Below the pieces are notes generated by a model. It ran no database searches, was not told the origin of the DNA, and saw nothing but the letters and a program-made list of their open reading frames with translations. This document shows, piece after piece, positions 1 through 8,203 of a stretch of DNA of 64,000 bases (the stretch's first letter is position 1; the number at the start of each line of letters is the position of its first letter). The position numbers and the translations under genes are program-made. Source of the DNA: an uncultured Lachnospiraceae bacterium (GTDB lineage: Bacteria > Bacillota > Clostridia > Lachnospirales > Lachnospiraceae); assembly GCA_910579285.1 (NCBI GenBank), contig CAJTTT010000006.1, positions 10,903 through 74,902 of the forward strand, written 5' to 3'.

Positions 1-2
1 TA

Positions 3-53
3 CTGGTGCTGGCGGCGCTCAGTGTGATTTTGTATGCGGGAGCGTACGCTTGA
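3..53 (+). CDS. C-terminal end of a membrane protein, cut by the window edge
   Basis: An open frame runs from the window edge to a TGA at 51-53. It reads as 16 mostly hydrophobic residues (LVLAALSVILYAGAYA), which looks like the last transmembrane helix of a protein that begins outside the window. The stop lies 22 bases before the aminopeptidase start, so the two genes are probably co-transcribed. Nothing more can be said about its function. Confidence 0.5.
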   Translation: MVLAALSVILYAGAYA

Positions 54-75
54 AAAAAGGAGGCCGGAGGGAATT

Positions 76-2151
76 ATGAGACAGGAAGAGTTAATTGCAG
101 AGCGCTATGGGCTTGCTCTTGCGCGGATCAAAGAAATACCGAATGAGTCAATCTGTGGGGAGACTTACCGGGATTATTTTATACAGATGGCAGAGTTTGT
201 GCTTCTGATGGATCGGATCTACGGGTTCGTGGAGACCGGGGCGCTCAGACAGATGGGAATGGAGCAGCTGAAAGAGCACAACCGGCTGCTCTATGCGGAT
301 ATTCTGCCTGCACATTACGGGGAGAGCTATGCGAACCCTGACTATGCAGTGGATCGACTGGGAGAGTCAATGGGAAGGTGTCTGTCCTTCTTGTACACGG
401 AACTGCGTGCCATGATTCCGGCGGCCTATGAGCTGTGCCGCGCTTCCATGACGGTGCGGGCGGAGCTTCTGCTGGAGGTTTATCAGCTTTTCGTCTGTGC
501 GGCGGAGGAACACAAGGAGCCGGACGGGGAGGCGCTGCGGGAAATTCTCTACTGGTATGTGAGCGATTACTACGAGGCGGAGTTTGAGGAAAAGAGTCTG
601 GCGCTTCTGGATGCGGACCGGGATTTTGCCAGACAGATTATTATGGAGAGCGATCTGTCTGACCTGCGCTATCTCTACTGGTTTGGCGAGTATGTCACGG
701 AGAACGAGTTGAAAACGGCGGCGCATCTGAATGAGATGCCCGCGGAAAAGATCAAGATGATGGCAGATACTTACACCGAGGGATACCGTATCGGCTTTGA
801 GGTGACCAATAAGGATATCTCTATCAAAGAAACCGTGTCCATCCGCTATTTTCTGGGCTTTGAGCGGGTTATAAAGCAGGCAGTCCTAAATTTTGACCGA
901 ATTGGTCTACAAACGTCTTTCTGCCGGGCGGGCGCCAACATCTTTCAGGGCAGGAGTGTGAACAAAAACGGCTACTGCGGCGCAAATCCCAACAAGCAGT
1001 ACGACTACGACCACAAGGAGGATATGGCGCTTTTCCTGGATGGGGCGCTGGCAGAGAGAAAGACGGAGGCGGTGCGGAACGTATTTGAGCGGCATAAGGA
1101 GCTGGCGGCTCTTTACGGCGGACCGGCGGTGGTGGAAAGCTTTGGCGAGACGCCCTTTGTGCCGGAGAGCAAGGCGGCGGTATGCCGTCTGAGCGAAAAA
1201 CAGCAGAAGCTGTCGGTATCCAACGCGGGAAAGATTGCCGATATCCAGAATGAGTATATCAAGGGGGAGGAGCGCAGTTTTACGATTATCGCATTTCCTG
1301 TGCCGGAGATCGGGGAGCGGTATGCAGAAATCTTTGATGACGTGGTGCGCATCAACACGCTGGATTACATGCTTTACCGGGATATGCAGCAGAAAATCAT
1401 AGATGTGCTCGACAAGGGATCGACCGTGCTGGTTAAGGGAAAGAACGGGAACGAGACGGACCTGAAAGTGCAGCTGCACAGACTGGAGCAGCCGGAAACC
1501 CAGACCAATTTTGAAAACTGTGTGGCGGACGTCAACATCCCGGTGGGGGAGGTGTTTACTTCGCCGCGGCTGGCGGGTACGGAGGGACTTCTGCATGTGC
1601 CCCGGGTGTTTTTGCACGAGCTGGAGTACCGGGATCTGCGGCTTCACTTTCAGGACGGTTTTGTGGTGGACTATGGCTGCGGCAATTTCCCTGAGAAGGA
1701 GGAGAACCGCAAATATATCAGGGACAATGTGTTCCATCACCACGAGCGGCTGCCGCTGGGAGAGTTTGCCATCGGCACGAACACCACGGCGTTTGCCGCT
1801 GCCAGAAAATACGGCATTGAGGACAAACTGCCGATTCTGATTGCGGAAAAGACCGGGCCGCACTTTGCGCTGGGGGATACCTGCTATTCCCATGAGGAGA
1901 CAGTGAAAAGCTATAACCCGGATGGGAAAGAGATTGTGGCAAAGGATAATGAAGTGTCAGTTTTGCGTGACACGGATGTCAGCAAGGCGTATTTCCAGTG
2001 CCACACGGACATCACGATCCCCTACGACGAGCTGGGGGAGCTTTCTGTGTTGACTGAGGCAGGAGAGAAGCATGTGATTATCCAGGACGGTCAATTTGTG
2101 CTGCCGGGCTGTGAGGAACTGAACCGGGCGCTGGCGGAAGTGATAAAATAG
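76..2151 (+). CDS. M29-type (AmpS-like) metallo-aminopeptidase with long N-terminal extension
   Basis: Predicted cytoplasmic aminopeptidase of family M29, which removes N-terminal residues using a two-metal centre. The C-terminal ~240 residues carry the family pattern: GEVFTSP (Glu about 492), LGEFAIG (Glu about 563) and PHFALGD (His about 596, Asp about 601), matching the Glu, Glu, His and Asp metal ligands of AmpS/AmpT enzymes. At 691 residues it is about 280 longer than classical M29 enzymes (about 410). The extra part is a mostly helical N-terminal region of about 250 residues with no motif I recognise. The start at 76 is chosen because GGAGG followed by GGGAATT precedes it; the upstream ATG at 34 has no such site. 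A promoter for purE follows directly, so this gene probably ends its own unit. Confidence 0.85.
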   Translation: MRQEELIAERYGLALARIKEIPNESICGETYRDYFIQMAEFVLLMDRIYGFVETGALRQMGMEQLKEHNRLLYADILPAHYGESYANPDYAVDRLGESMGRCLSFLYTELRAMIPAAYELCRASMTVRAELLLEVYQLFVCAAEEHKEPDGEALREILYWYVSDYYEAEFEEKSLALLDADRDFARQIIMESDLSDLRYLYWFGEYVTENELKTAAHLNEMPAEKIKMMADTYTEGYRIGFEVTNKDISIKETVSIRYFLGFERVIKQAVLNFDRIGLQTSFCRAGANIFQGRSVNKNGYCGANPNKQYDYDHKEDMALFLDGALAERKTEAVRNVFERHKELAALYGGPAVVESFGETPFVPESKAAVCRLSEKQQKLSVSNAGKIADIQNEYIKGEERSFTIIAFPVPEIGERYAEIFDDVVRINTLDYMLYRDMQQKIIDVLDKGSTVLVKGKNGNETDLKVQLHRLEQPETQTNFENCVADVNIPVGEVFTSPRLAGTEGLLHVPRVFLHELEYRDLRLHFQDGFVVDYGCGNFPEKEENRKYIRDNVFHHHERLPLGEFAIGTNTTAFAAARKYGIEDKLPILIAEKTGPHFALGDTCYSHEETVKSYNPDGKEIVAKDNEVSVLRDTDVSKAYFQCHTDITIPYDELGELSVLTEAGEKHVIIQDGQFVLPGCEELNRALAEVIK

Positions 2152-2152
2152 G

Positions 2153-2181
2153 TTGCGCAATTTGGGAAAATCTAGTACACT
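2153..2181 (+). promoter_or_regulatory. Candidate sigma-A promoter for the purE-purM-purN-purD run
   Basis: TTGCGC (2153-2158), a 17-base spacer and TACACT (2176-2181) lie 57 bases before the purE start. A perfect 10-bp palindrome, ACTGTACAGT (2179-2188), overlaps the -10 box and could be an operator. No purine riboswitch or PurBox was recognised in the 87-base leader. Confidence 0.45.
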
Positions 2182-2238
2182 GTACAGTAAGAAACTTTGT
2201 TTTTACACAAGATATTGTGGTCAAGGAGGTAATTGCGG

Positions 2239-2748
2239 ATGGCACAGGTAGGCATCGTGATGGGCAGCGATTCGGATATGCCCGTTATGGCGAAAGCGGC
2301 GGATATTCTGGAGGAGCTTGGCATCTCCTATGAGATGACGATTATTTCCGCCCACAGGGAGCCGGATGTGTTCTTTGAATATGCGAAGGGCGCGGAGGCG
2401 AAGGGATTTAAGGTGATCATTGCAGGTGCGGGAAAGGCGGCTCATCTGCCGGGCATGTGCGCGGCGATTTTTCCTATGCCGGTGATCGGTGTGCCCATGA
2501 AGACATCCGATCTGGGCGGTGTGGATTCCCTCTATTCTATCGTACAGATGCCCTCAGGAATCCCGGTGGCCACAGTGGCCATAAACGGCGGACAGAATGC
2601 GGGGATTCTGGCGGCGAAGATTCTGGCGGTCTCGGACGGGGCGCTTCTGGAGCGGCTGAAACAGTATTCTGAGAGCCTGAAGGAGAGTGTGCAGGAGAAG
2701 GACGCGAAGCTGAAAGAGGTTGGGTATAAAACGTATCTGAAGGCATAA
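2239..2748 (+). CDS. purE: N5-carboxyaminoimidazole ribonucleotide mutase
   Basis: PurE converts N5-CAIR to CAIR in de novo purine synthesis. The 169-residue protein has the class I signature: the phosphate-binding GSDSDMPVM near the N-terminus, SAHREPD around residue 40, and the glycine-rich GAGKAAHLPG. The ATG at 2239 has AAGGAGG nine bases upstream; the in-frame TTG at 2233 is too close to that site. It is first in the purine run, followed 35 bases later by purM. A PurK partner would be expected elsewhere, because class I PurE uses N5-CAIR; none is in the window. Confidence 0.95.
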   Translation: MAQVGIVMGSDSDMPVMAKAADILEELGISYEMTIISAHREPDVFFEYAKGAEAKGFKVIIAGAGKAAHLPGMCAAIFPMPVIGVPMKTSDLGGVDSLYSIVQMPSGIPVATVAINGGQNAGILAAKILAVSDGALLERLKQYSESLKESVQEKDAKLKEVGYKTYLKA

Positions 2749-2783
2749 GGGCAGGAGTAAGACTGAAAAACATGGAGGGAAAA

Positions 2784-3809
2784 ATGGACTATAAGACAGC
2801 GGGCGTGGATATCGAGGCGGGTTACCGTTCGGTGGAGCTGATGAAGCAGTATGTGAAGGGGACGATGAGGCCGGAGGTGCTGGGCGGGATCGGCGGATTT
2901 TCCGGCGCCTTTTCCCTGGAGAAGATCAAAGACATGGAGAAGCCGGTGCTGTTGTCGGGCACAGACGGCGTGGGCACAAAGATACAGCTCGCTTATCTGC
3001 TGGATCGGCATGATACTGTGGGAATCGACTGTGTGGCGATGTGTGTCAACGACGTGGTGTGTGCGGGGGCGGAACCGTTGTTTTTCCTGGACTACATAGC
3101 ATGCGGGAAAAATTATCCCGAGAAGATTGCAGCCATCGTGAAGGGCGTGGCTGAGGGGTGCAGGCAGGCAGGCGCGGCGCTGGTTGGCGGCGAGACGGCG
3201 GAACACCCGGGACTGATGCCGGAGGAGGAATATGATCTGGCCGGTTTCGCGGTGGGCGTGGCTGAGGAGAAGGATCTGATCACCGGCGCGGACATCAAAC
3301 CGGGGGACGTGCTGGTTGGCATTGGTTCTTCAGGCGTGCACAGCAACGGCTTTTCTCTCGTCAGGAAGGTGTTCGATGTGAAAAAGGAGACCCTTTCCGT
3401 GTACTATGAGGAACTGGGCGCAACGCTTGGCGAGACATTGCTCACACCTACCAAAATTTATGTGAAGGCGCTTCAGGAAGTCAGGAAGGCGGGCGTTACC
3501 GTCAAAGGCTGCAGCCACATTACGGGCGGCGGTTTTTACGAGAATATTCCCAGAATGCTGCCGGAGGGCGCCGGGGCCAGGGTGGAGAAGGGCAGCTTTG
3601 AGATTCCGCCCATTTTTGCCCTGATGCAAAAGACCGGGAATCTGGAAGAAAAGATGATGTACAATACCTACAACATGGGACTCGGCATGGTGCTGGCGGT
3701 GGATCCCGCGGACGTGGATCAGACCATTGCTGCGCTCAGGAATGCCGGGGAGAAGGCATGGGCTGTGGGAGAGGTTATATCAGGCGGCCACGAGGTGGTA
3801 ATTTCTTAA
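2784..3809 (+). CDS. purM: Phosphoribosylformylglycinamidine cyclo-ligase (AIR synthetase)
   Basis: PurM closes the imidazole ring of FGAM, using ATP, to give AIR. The 341-residue protein has the family hallmarks: YKTAGVDIEAG at the N-terminus, LLSGTDGVGTKIQLA, GIDCVAMCVNDV, GGETAEHPGLM and GIGSSGVHSNGFSLVR. The start at 2784 is preferred because GGAGGGAAAA precedes it; the in-frame ATG at 2772 lies inside that ribosome binding site. It lies between purE and purN on one strand, with a 58-base gap to purN, consistent with a pur operon lacking purC, purH, purF and purL here. Confidence 0.95.
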   Translation: MDYKTAGVDIEAGYRSVELMKQYVKGTMRPEVLGGIGGFSGAFSLEKIKDMEKPVLLSGTDGVGTKIQLAYLLDRHDTVGIDCVAMCVNDVVCAGAEPLFFLDYIACGKNYPEKIAAIVKGVAEGCRQAGAALVGGETAEHPGLMPEEEYDLAGFAVGVAEEKDLITGADIKPGDVLVGIGSSGVHSNGFSLVRKVFDVKKETLSVYYEELGATLGETLLTPTKIYVKALQEVRKAGVTVKGCSHITGGGFYENIPRMLPEGAGARVEKGSFEIPPIFALMQKTGNLEEKMMYNTYNMGLGMVLAVDPADVDQTIAALRNAGEKAWAVGEVISGGHEVVIS

Positions 3810-3867
3810 TGGACGCGGTCTGAACTGTCATTCAGAAGGGGATGGGGAGTTAGATCGGAGGAGCAGA

Positions 3868-4494
3868 ATGCTTAGAGTAGTGGTATGTGTGTCGGGAGGC
3901 GGCACAAACTTGCAGGCGATTATTGACGGCATTGCGCAGGGAGCCGTCTTTCACACGGAGATTGTCCGTGTGGTGAGCAACAATCCCGGAGCCCGAGCCC
4001 TTGAGAGAGCAAAGACGGCGGGAATTGAAGGCGTGTGTGTGTCACCGAAAGATTACGGGGACAGGCAGCAGTTTGAGGCGGCTCTGGTCCGCTGTGTGGA
4101 GGAGGCGGAACCTGATCTGATTGTGCTGGCTGGCTTTATGGTGAAAGCGCCCGTGGAGCTGATCAGAAAGTACGAAAATCGGATTATTAACGTGCATCCT
4201 GCCCTGATACCGGCCTTCTGCGGTACGGGATATTACGGTCTGCGGGTGCATGAGGCTGTGCTTGCGCGCGGGGTGAAGATCACGGGCGCGACAGTGCATT
4301 TTGTGGACGAGGGGATGGATACCGGCCCCATCATCATGCAGAAAGCGGTGAAGGTGCATGAGGACGATACGCCGGAGACTTTGCAGAGACGGGTGATGGA
4401 GGAGGCCGAGTGGGTGCTTCTGCCCTGGTGCATCAATCTCATCGCGGCGGGCCAGGTGAAGGTGGAAAACGGCCGGGTGACGGTGACAGAGTGA
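3868..4494 (+). CDS. purN: Phosphoribosylglycinamide formyltransferase
   Basis: PurN transfers a formyl group from 10-formyl-THF to GAR. The 208-residue protein shows the N-terminal VCVSGGGTNLQAIID, the substrate-binding VLAGFMVKAP, the catalytic NVHPALIPAF with the conserved Asn-His pair, and VDEGMDTGPI containing the catalytic Asp. GGAGGAGCAG precedes the ATG. The usual HPSLLP is HPALIP here, a mild variation. Two stem-loops follow the stop before purD. Confidence 0.95.
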   Translation: MLRVVVCVSGGGTNLQAIIDGIAQGAVFHTEIVRVVSNNPGARALERAKTAGIEGVCVSPKDYGDRQQFEAALVRCVEEAEPDLIVLAGFMVKAPVELIRKYENRIINVHPALIPAFCGTGYYGLRVHEAVLARGVKITGATVHFVDEGMDTGPIIMQKAVKVHEDDTPETLQRRVMEEAEWVLLPWCINLIAAGQVKVENGRVTVTE

Positions 4495-4498
4495 ACAA

Positions 4499-4543
4499 AC
4501 GCGAAAAGTTTCGCGTGAGAGAATGCCGCAAAGCTGCATTCTC
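4499..4543 (+). repeat. Two stem-loops between purN and purD; second belongs to the GAGAATGC hairpin family
   Basis: ACGCGAAA-ag-TTTCGCGT (4499-4516) forms an 8-bp hairpin. It is followed by GAGAATGC, a 9-base loop and GCATTCTC (4519-4543). The second hairpin shares its stem with the tail hairpins of three larger repeats at 38400-38428, 60849-60877 and 62570-62597. There is no T-tract, so it is unlikely to be a simple terminator. It may lower read-through or set mRNA stability between purN and purD. Confidence 0.6.
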
Positions 4544-4574
4544 CGCATTTATATGAAGGGAATGGTGTAAAACA

Positions 4575-5846
4575 ATGAAGGTTTTGATTGTGGGCAGCGG
4601 CGGCAGGGAACACGCGATTGCGGCGGCTGTGGCAAAGAGTCCGGGGGTGGATAAAATCTACTGCGCGCCCGGCAACGCGGGGATTGGGCAGATTGCGGAG
4701 TGCGTGCCCATCGGTGCAATGGAATTTGATAAACTTGTGGCTTTTGCCAGAGACAATGCGGTTGACCTGACGATCGTGGGCATGGACGATCCGCTCGTTG
4801 GCGGTCTTGTGGACGAGATGGAAGCGGCGGAGCTCCGGGTGTTCGGGCCTCGGAAAAATGCGGCGATCCTGGAGGGAAGCAAAGCGTTCTCCAAGGATTT
4901 GATGAAAAAATACAACATTCCCACGGCGGCTTACGAGAACTTTGATGATCCGCAGAAAGCGCTGGCCTATCTGGAGAGCGCGAAGATGCCGGTGGTTTTG
5001 AAGGCGGACGGCCTTGCGCTCGGTAAGGGCGTGCTGATCTGCGAGACGCTGGAAGAGGCAAAAGAAGGCGTGCGGACCATTATGGAGGATAAAAAATTCG
5101 GGACGGCGGGTAACCGCATGGTGGTCGAAGAGTTTATGACGGGGCGGGAAGTGTCTGTCCTTGCTTTTGTGGACGGCAGTACGATAAAGATCATGTCTTC
5201 CGCACAGGACCACAAGCGGGCGCTGGACGGAGACCAGGGGCTCAATACCGGCGGTATGGGCACATTCTCGCCAAGCCCGTTCTATACGGAAGAGGTGGAT
5301 GCGTTCTGCCATAAGCACATCTATCAGGCAACGGTGGATGCTATGGCGGCGGAGGGCAGACCTTTTAAAGGCGTGATTTTCTTCGGCTTGATGCTGACGG
5401 AGGACGGGCCGAAGGTGCTGGAGTATAATGCCCGTTTCGGTGATCCTGAGGCCCAGGTAGTGCTGCCCCGGATGAAAAATGATATGATTGAGGTGGTGGA
5501 GGCGTGCATTGACGGCAGGCTGGATCAGGTGGAACTGTCCTTTGAGGACAATGCGGCGGTCTGCGTGATTCTGGCTTCGGAAGGCTACCCGGTATCTTAT
5601 GAGAAGGGATTTGTGATTGAAGGTCTGGAAAACTTTGCAGATAAGGACGGGTATTACTGTTTCCACGCAGGCACGCGCCTGGATCAGGGCAGGATTGTCA
5701 CAAACGGCGGCCGGGTGCTCGGTGTCACGGCGAAGGGTGCAACTTTGAAGGAAGCGAGGGCGAACGCCTATGCGGCCACGGAATGGGTGCACTTCGACCA
5801 TCAGTATATGAGACATGATATCGGCCGGGCGATTGATGAAGCATAA
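4575..5846 (+). CDS. purD: Phosphoribosylamine-glycine ligase (GARS)
   Basis: PurD joins phosphoribosylamine and glycine, using ATP, to make GAR. The protein has 423 residues, the normal length for the family. It has the N-terminal VLIVGSGGREHAIA, the ATP-grasp core (LKADGLALGKGV, VVEEFMTGREVS), the DHKRALDGDQGLNTGGMG segment and the C-terminal VLEYNARFGDPEAQ. The ribosome binding site is weak (GAAGGGA, about 16 bases before ATG), so translation may depend partly on the upstream hairpins. Last pur gene in the run. Confidence 0.96.
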   Translation: MKVLIVGSGGREHAIAAAVAKSPGVDKIYCAPGNAGIGQIAECVPIGAMEFDKLVAFARDNAVDLTIVGMDDPLVGGLVDEMEAAELRVFGPRKNAAILEGSKAFSKDLMKKYNIPTAAYENFDDPQKALAYLESAKMPVVLKADGLALGKGVLICETLEEAKEGVRTIMEDKKFGTAGNRMVVEEFMTGREVSVLAFVDGSTIKIMSSAQDHKRALDGDQGLNTGGMGTFSPSPFYTEEVDAFCHKHIYQATVDAMAAEGRPFKGVIFFGLMLTEDGPKVLEYNARFGDPEAQVVLPRMKNDMIEVVEACIDGRLDQVELSFEDNAAVCVILASEGYPVSYEKGFVIEGLENFADKDGYYCFHAGTRLDQGRIVTNGGRVLGVTAKGATLKEARANAYAATEWVHFDHQYMRHDIGRAIDEA

Positions 5847-5893
5847 ATGCAGCAGTGTGAATATTGAGGGAGAATTCAAAGAGGAGTGAGACA

Positions 5894-6382
5894 ATGAGCA
5901 GGGAAGAAAGAATAGAGATGCTCAAGAAGGAGTTTGGCGCAGTAAACACATATAACAGGCCCACTTACTGTAATGAGTGCGGCGGGGTTATGGTCTTTAA
6001 GGGGCTTGGGGAGTATCATTGCGAAAATTGCGGTTTTATTGATTTTGACGACTACGGAAAGGTGCGCGAATATGTAGAGAAACATACGGGCGCCAACGCG
6101 GCGGAGGCGGCAAAGGCTACCGGAGTGTCTCAGAAGGCCATCAGAGACATGCTCAAGGAAGGAAAACTGGAGATTGCACAAAATTCGGCGCTCTTTCTGC
6201 GGTGTGAAATCTGCGGCGGAGCGATTCGGTCCGGGAGATTCTGCCCCAAATGTGAGTCGGCATATCACAAAGACCTGGAGGAGATGGCGAGAAAATCCAG
6301 ACACCGCGATGATACGTTCGGCTACAGCACCGAGCGGCGCAAGGGTGAGGACGGCTCCAAACGTTTCACGAGAGAACAGTAA
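5894..6382 (+). CDS. Protein with two zinc ribbons flanking a helix-turn-helix-like segment
   Basis: The 162-residue product has an N-terminal CNECG...CENCG zinc ribbon (about residues 19-42), a middle helical stretch resembling a small HTH (AAEAAKATGVSQKAIRDMLK), and a second ribbon, CEICGG...CPKC (about residues 97-117). The tail is basic and ends FTREQ. The start at 5894 has GAGGAG about seven bases upstream. The ribbon-HTH-ribbon layout suggests nucleic acid binding, and the HTH-like part recalls flagellar-region YvyF-type proteins, but no flagellar gene is near. It follows purD by 47 bases. Confidence 0.7.
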   Translation: MSREERIEMLKKEFGAVNTYNRPTYCNECGGVMVFKGLGEYHCENCGFIDFDDYGKVREYVEKHTGANAAEAAKATGVSQKAIRDMLKEGKLEIAQNSALFLRCEICGGAIRSGRFCPKCESAYHKDLEEMARKSRHRDDTFGYSTERRKGEDGSKRFTREQ

Positions 6383-6403
6383 AAACCTGACAGAGGAGAG
6401 GGG

Positions 6404-6434
6404 CGGATAAAGGCTCTGGGGAGACCTTTGTCCG
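6404..6434 (+). other. Stem-loop in the leader of the SH3-domain gene
   Basis: CGGATAAAGG (6404-6413) pairs with CCTTTGTCCG (6425-6434) through one G-U pair and an 11-base loop. No T-run follows, so it is not an obvious terminator. It lies 76 bases before the predicted start of the SH3 protein. Confidence 0.4.
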
Positions 6435-6509
6435 TCTGGAAATTTGGGTAGAAGCGTAACGAATTTCCCCACGGACTCGGCAGAAAACGCTTCGGAATGG
6501 ATGGAGAGA

Positions 6510-7817
6510 ATGAAAATACAAAAGAGCGAACGGATAAGAAGGGGACGTGTGTGGAGAGCGGCAGCTGTTTTGGGAACGGCGGTTCTTCTTGCGTGGTGTA
6601 ATCCGATGGTGAGTCTGGCAGAGGCCACCGGCACTGTATTGCCCAACTCAGTCAATATCAGGAAACAGCCCAATCAGGAGAGCGAGGTGATCGGCAGTTC
6701 CACTGTCGGTAAGGAGATCAGCATCCGGGGTAAGGTGGACGTTTCCGGGATCACCTGGTATCAGGTGTATGTGGATTCGAACACGATGGGCTATGTCCGT
6801 GCCGATATGATAGAGAAGAAGGGGGATGGGGACATTCCCACGGTCTCTGCAGGGGCAGAAAGCCAGGACACGCAGACGCTGGAGAGCGGGGGTGACGCGG
6901 CGGCGCCGGAAGATTCCGGCTCAGGCGGCGGCGCTCAGGTGGCGGCGCAGGAGTCAGTGGATCTCCAGTATGCCAGCACCAAAGTGCAGGCGAAGGTACG
7001 TCCCGACCCGTCTACTTCGAACAACCCGGTGGATTCCCTTGCGCCCGGCACGCAGGTGGTGGTGAGCGGAAAATCCGAGGGCAGTGACAGCAAGACCTGG
7101 TACTTTGTCACCTTTACAGGGTCAAACGGCTCGGAGAAAACAGGCTATATCCGCTCGGATCTTTTGGAGATGGGAGATATGCTTCCTGTGGAGGAAGAGC
7201 CCGTGGAAGAACCTGTGGAGGAGCCGGAAGAGCCGGCTGCTGCACCGAGAAACGATTATGAGTTAAAGATTGAGACCAGTTCTGAAGGGGAAGAAGTGTG
7301 GTATATTTATGATAACGTGACGGGACAGAAGCAGAAGCTTGTGCCTCTTCTGGAATCTTCCTATTCTCAGACGCTGGACGATAAGGACGACACCAAATCC
7401 ATAGTCAAGCAGCGGATTGTGATTGTTGTACTTGCTGTGCTTCTGGCCATTCTCGCGATTGTGACGGTAATCATGGGCTTTAAACTGCGTGACGCCTACT
7501 ATGAGGATTACGAGGACGACGAGGAGGAAGAGGAGGAGGAACGTCCGGCCGCAAAGCGGGCGGCGGAGAGAGAGCGTGAGCCGGCGCGCAGAGCTGCTGC
7601 GGAGGAAACGCGCAGACCCCGCAGGAGAGATGACGCGAAAGACGTGTCGGACAGGCAGGAGCGCAGAAGGCGGGAGCGGGAAGTGACTTACCGCGAGGAG
7701 CCGGACGTGGAGGAAGCGGTCAGACCGGCAAGGGCGCGCAAGGCCAAGAATTTCCTTCTGGATGACGATGAGTTTGAGTTTGAATTTTTAAATATGGACG
7801 ATAAGGATCTGAAATAA
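6510..7817 (+). CDS. Membrane-anchored protein with two bacterial SH3 domains
   Basis: The 435-residue protein has a basic N-terminus and signal-like segment (about 10-35), then two SH3b modules. The first (about 40-95) has NSVNIRKQPNQESEVIG and ITWYQVYVDSNTMGYVRADMI; the second (about 150-225) has VQAKVRPDPSTSNNPV and TGYIRSDLL. An acidic PVEEEPVEEPVEEPEEP linker follows, then a transmembrane helix near 303-325 and a cytoplasmic tail that switches from acidic to strongly basic. SH3b modules usually bind peptidoglycan or wall peptides, so a role linking the envelope to the cytoplasm is inferred. The start at 6510 has GGAG just upstream. The following GntR gene begins two bases after the stop, so the two are translationally coupled. 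Confidence 0.75.
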   Translation: MKIQKSERIRRGRVWRAAAVLGTAVLLAWCNPMVSLAEATGTVLPNSVNIRKQPNQESEVIGSSTVGKEISIRGKVDVSGITWYQVYVDSNTMGYVRADMIEKKGDGDIPTVSAGAESQDTQTLESGGDAAAPEDSGSGGGAQVAAQESVDLQYASTKVQAKVRPDPSTSNNPVDSLAPGTQVVVSGKSEGSDSKTWYFVTFTGSNGSEKTGYIRSDLLEMGDMLPVEEEPVEEPVEEPEEPAAAPRNDYELKIETSSEGEEVWYIYDNVTGQKQKLVPLLESSYSQTLDDKDDTKSIVKQRIVIVVLAVLLAILAIVTVIMGFKLRDAYYEDYEDDEEEEEEERPAAKRAAEREREPARRAAAEETRRPRRRDDAKDVSDRQERRRREREVTYREEPDVEEAVRPARARKAKNFLLDDDEFEFEFLNMDDKDLK

Positions 7818-7819
7818 CT

Positions 7820-8203
7820 ATGTTTATCGAGATAGATTTTAACAGCGATCAGGCGATTTATATGCAGCTTAGGGATCAGATCATTATGGGAATAGCCGCC
7901 TCCCGGTTTCAGGAGGGAGATATGCTCCCTTCCGTCAGACAGCTTGCGGATACCATAGGCATCAATATGCATACGGTCAACAAAGCTTACACGGTCTTAA
8001 AGCAGGAAGGCTATGTGAAGGTGGACCGCAGACGGGGTGTGATGGTGGCTGTGGATATTGACAGGATGCGGGCCATCGAGGAGATCCGGGAGGATCTGTT
8101 AGTTACGCTGGCAAAGGCAAGCTGTAAGAATATTTCCAGAGAAGAAGTGCATGCTCTTATAGATGAGATTTATGAGGAATATGGGAAAGGAATGAGAAAT
8201 TAG
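7820..8203 (+). CDS. GntR-family (YtrA subfamily) transcriptional regulator
   Basis: The 127-residue protein has the short YtrA form: an N-terminal winged helix (residues 1-75; QLRDQIIMGIA, LPSVRQLADTIGINMHTVNKAYTVLKQEGYV) and only a short helical C-terminal part with no FadR or UTRA ligand domain. YtrA-type regulators usually repress linked transporter or stress genes. Here the gene sits between the SH3 protein and clpC, with its stop abutting the clpC start, so it may control clpC in place of CtsR, which is absent. That role is inferred. Confidence 0.88.
   Translation: MFIEIDFNSDQAIYMQLRDQIIMGIAASRFQEGDMLPSVRQLADTIGINMHTVNKAYTVLKQEGYVKVDRRRGVMVAVDIDRMRAIEEIREDLLVTLAKASCKNISREEVHALIDEIYEEYGKGMRN

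Noticed and set aside
907..1893. Open frame of 328 codons on the minus strand
   Set aside because: It is antisense to the M29 aminopeptidase, whose motifs are clear; the reverse frame has no family pattern.
2152..2238. Purine riboswitch upstream of purE
   Set aside because: The 87-base leader lacks the conserved riboswitch core and is too short once the promoter is placed at 2153-2181.
4233..5894. Long open frame of 553 codons on the minus strand
   Set aside because: It is antisense to purN-purD, is rich in His, Arg and Leu as expected for a shadow of GC-rich codons, and has no ribosome binding site or recognised domain.
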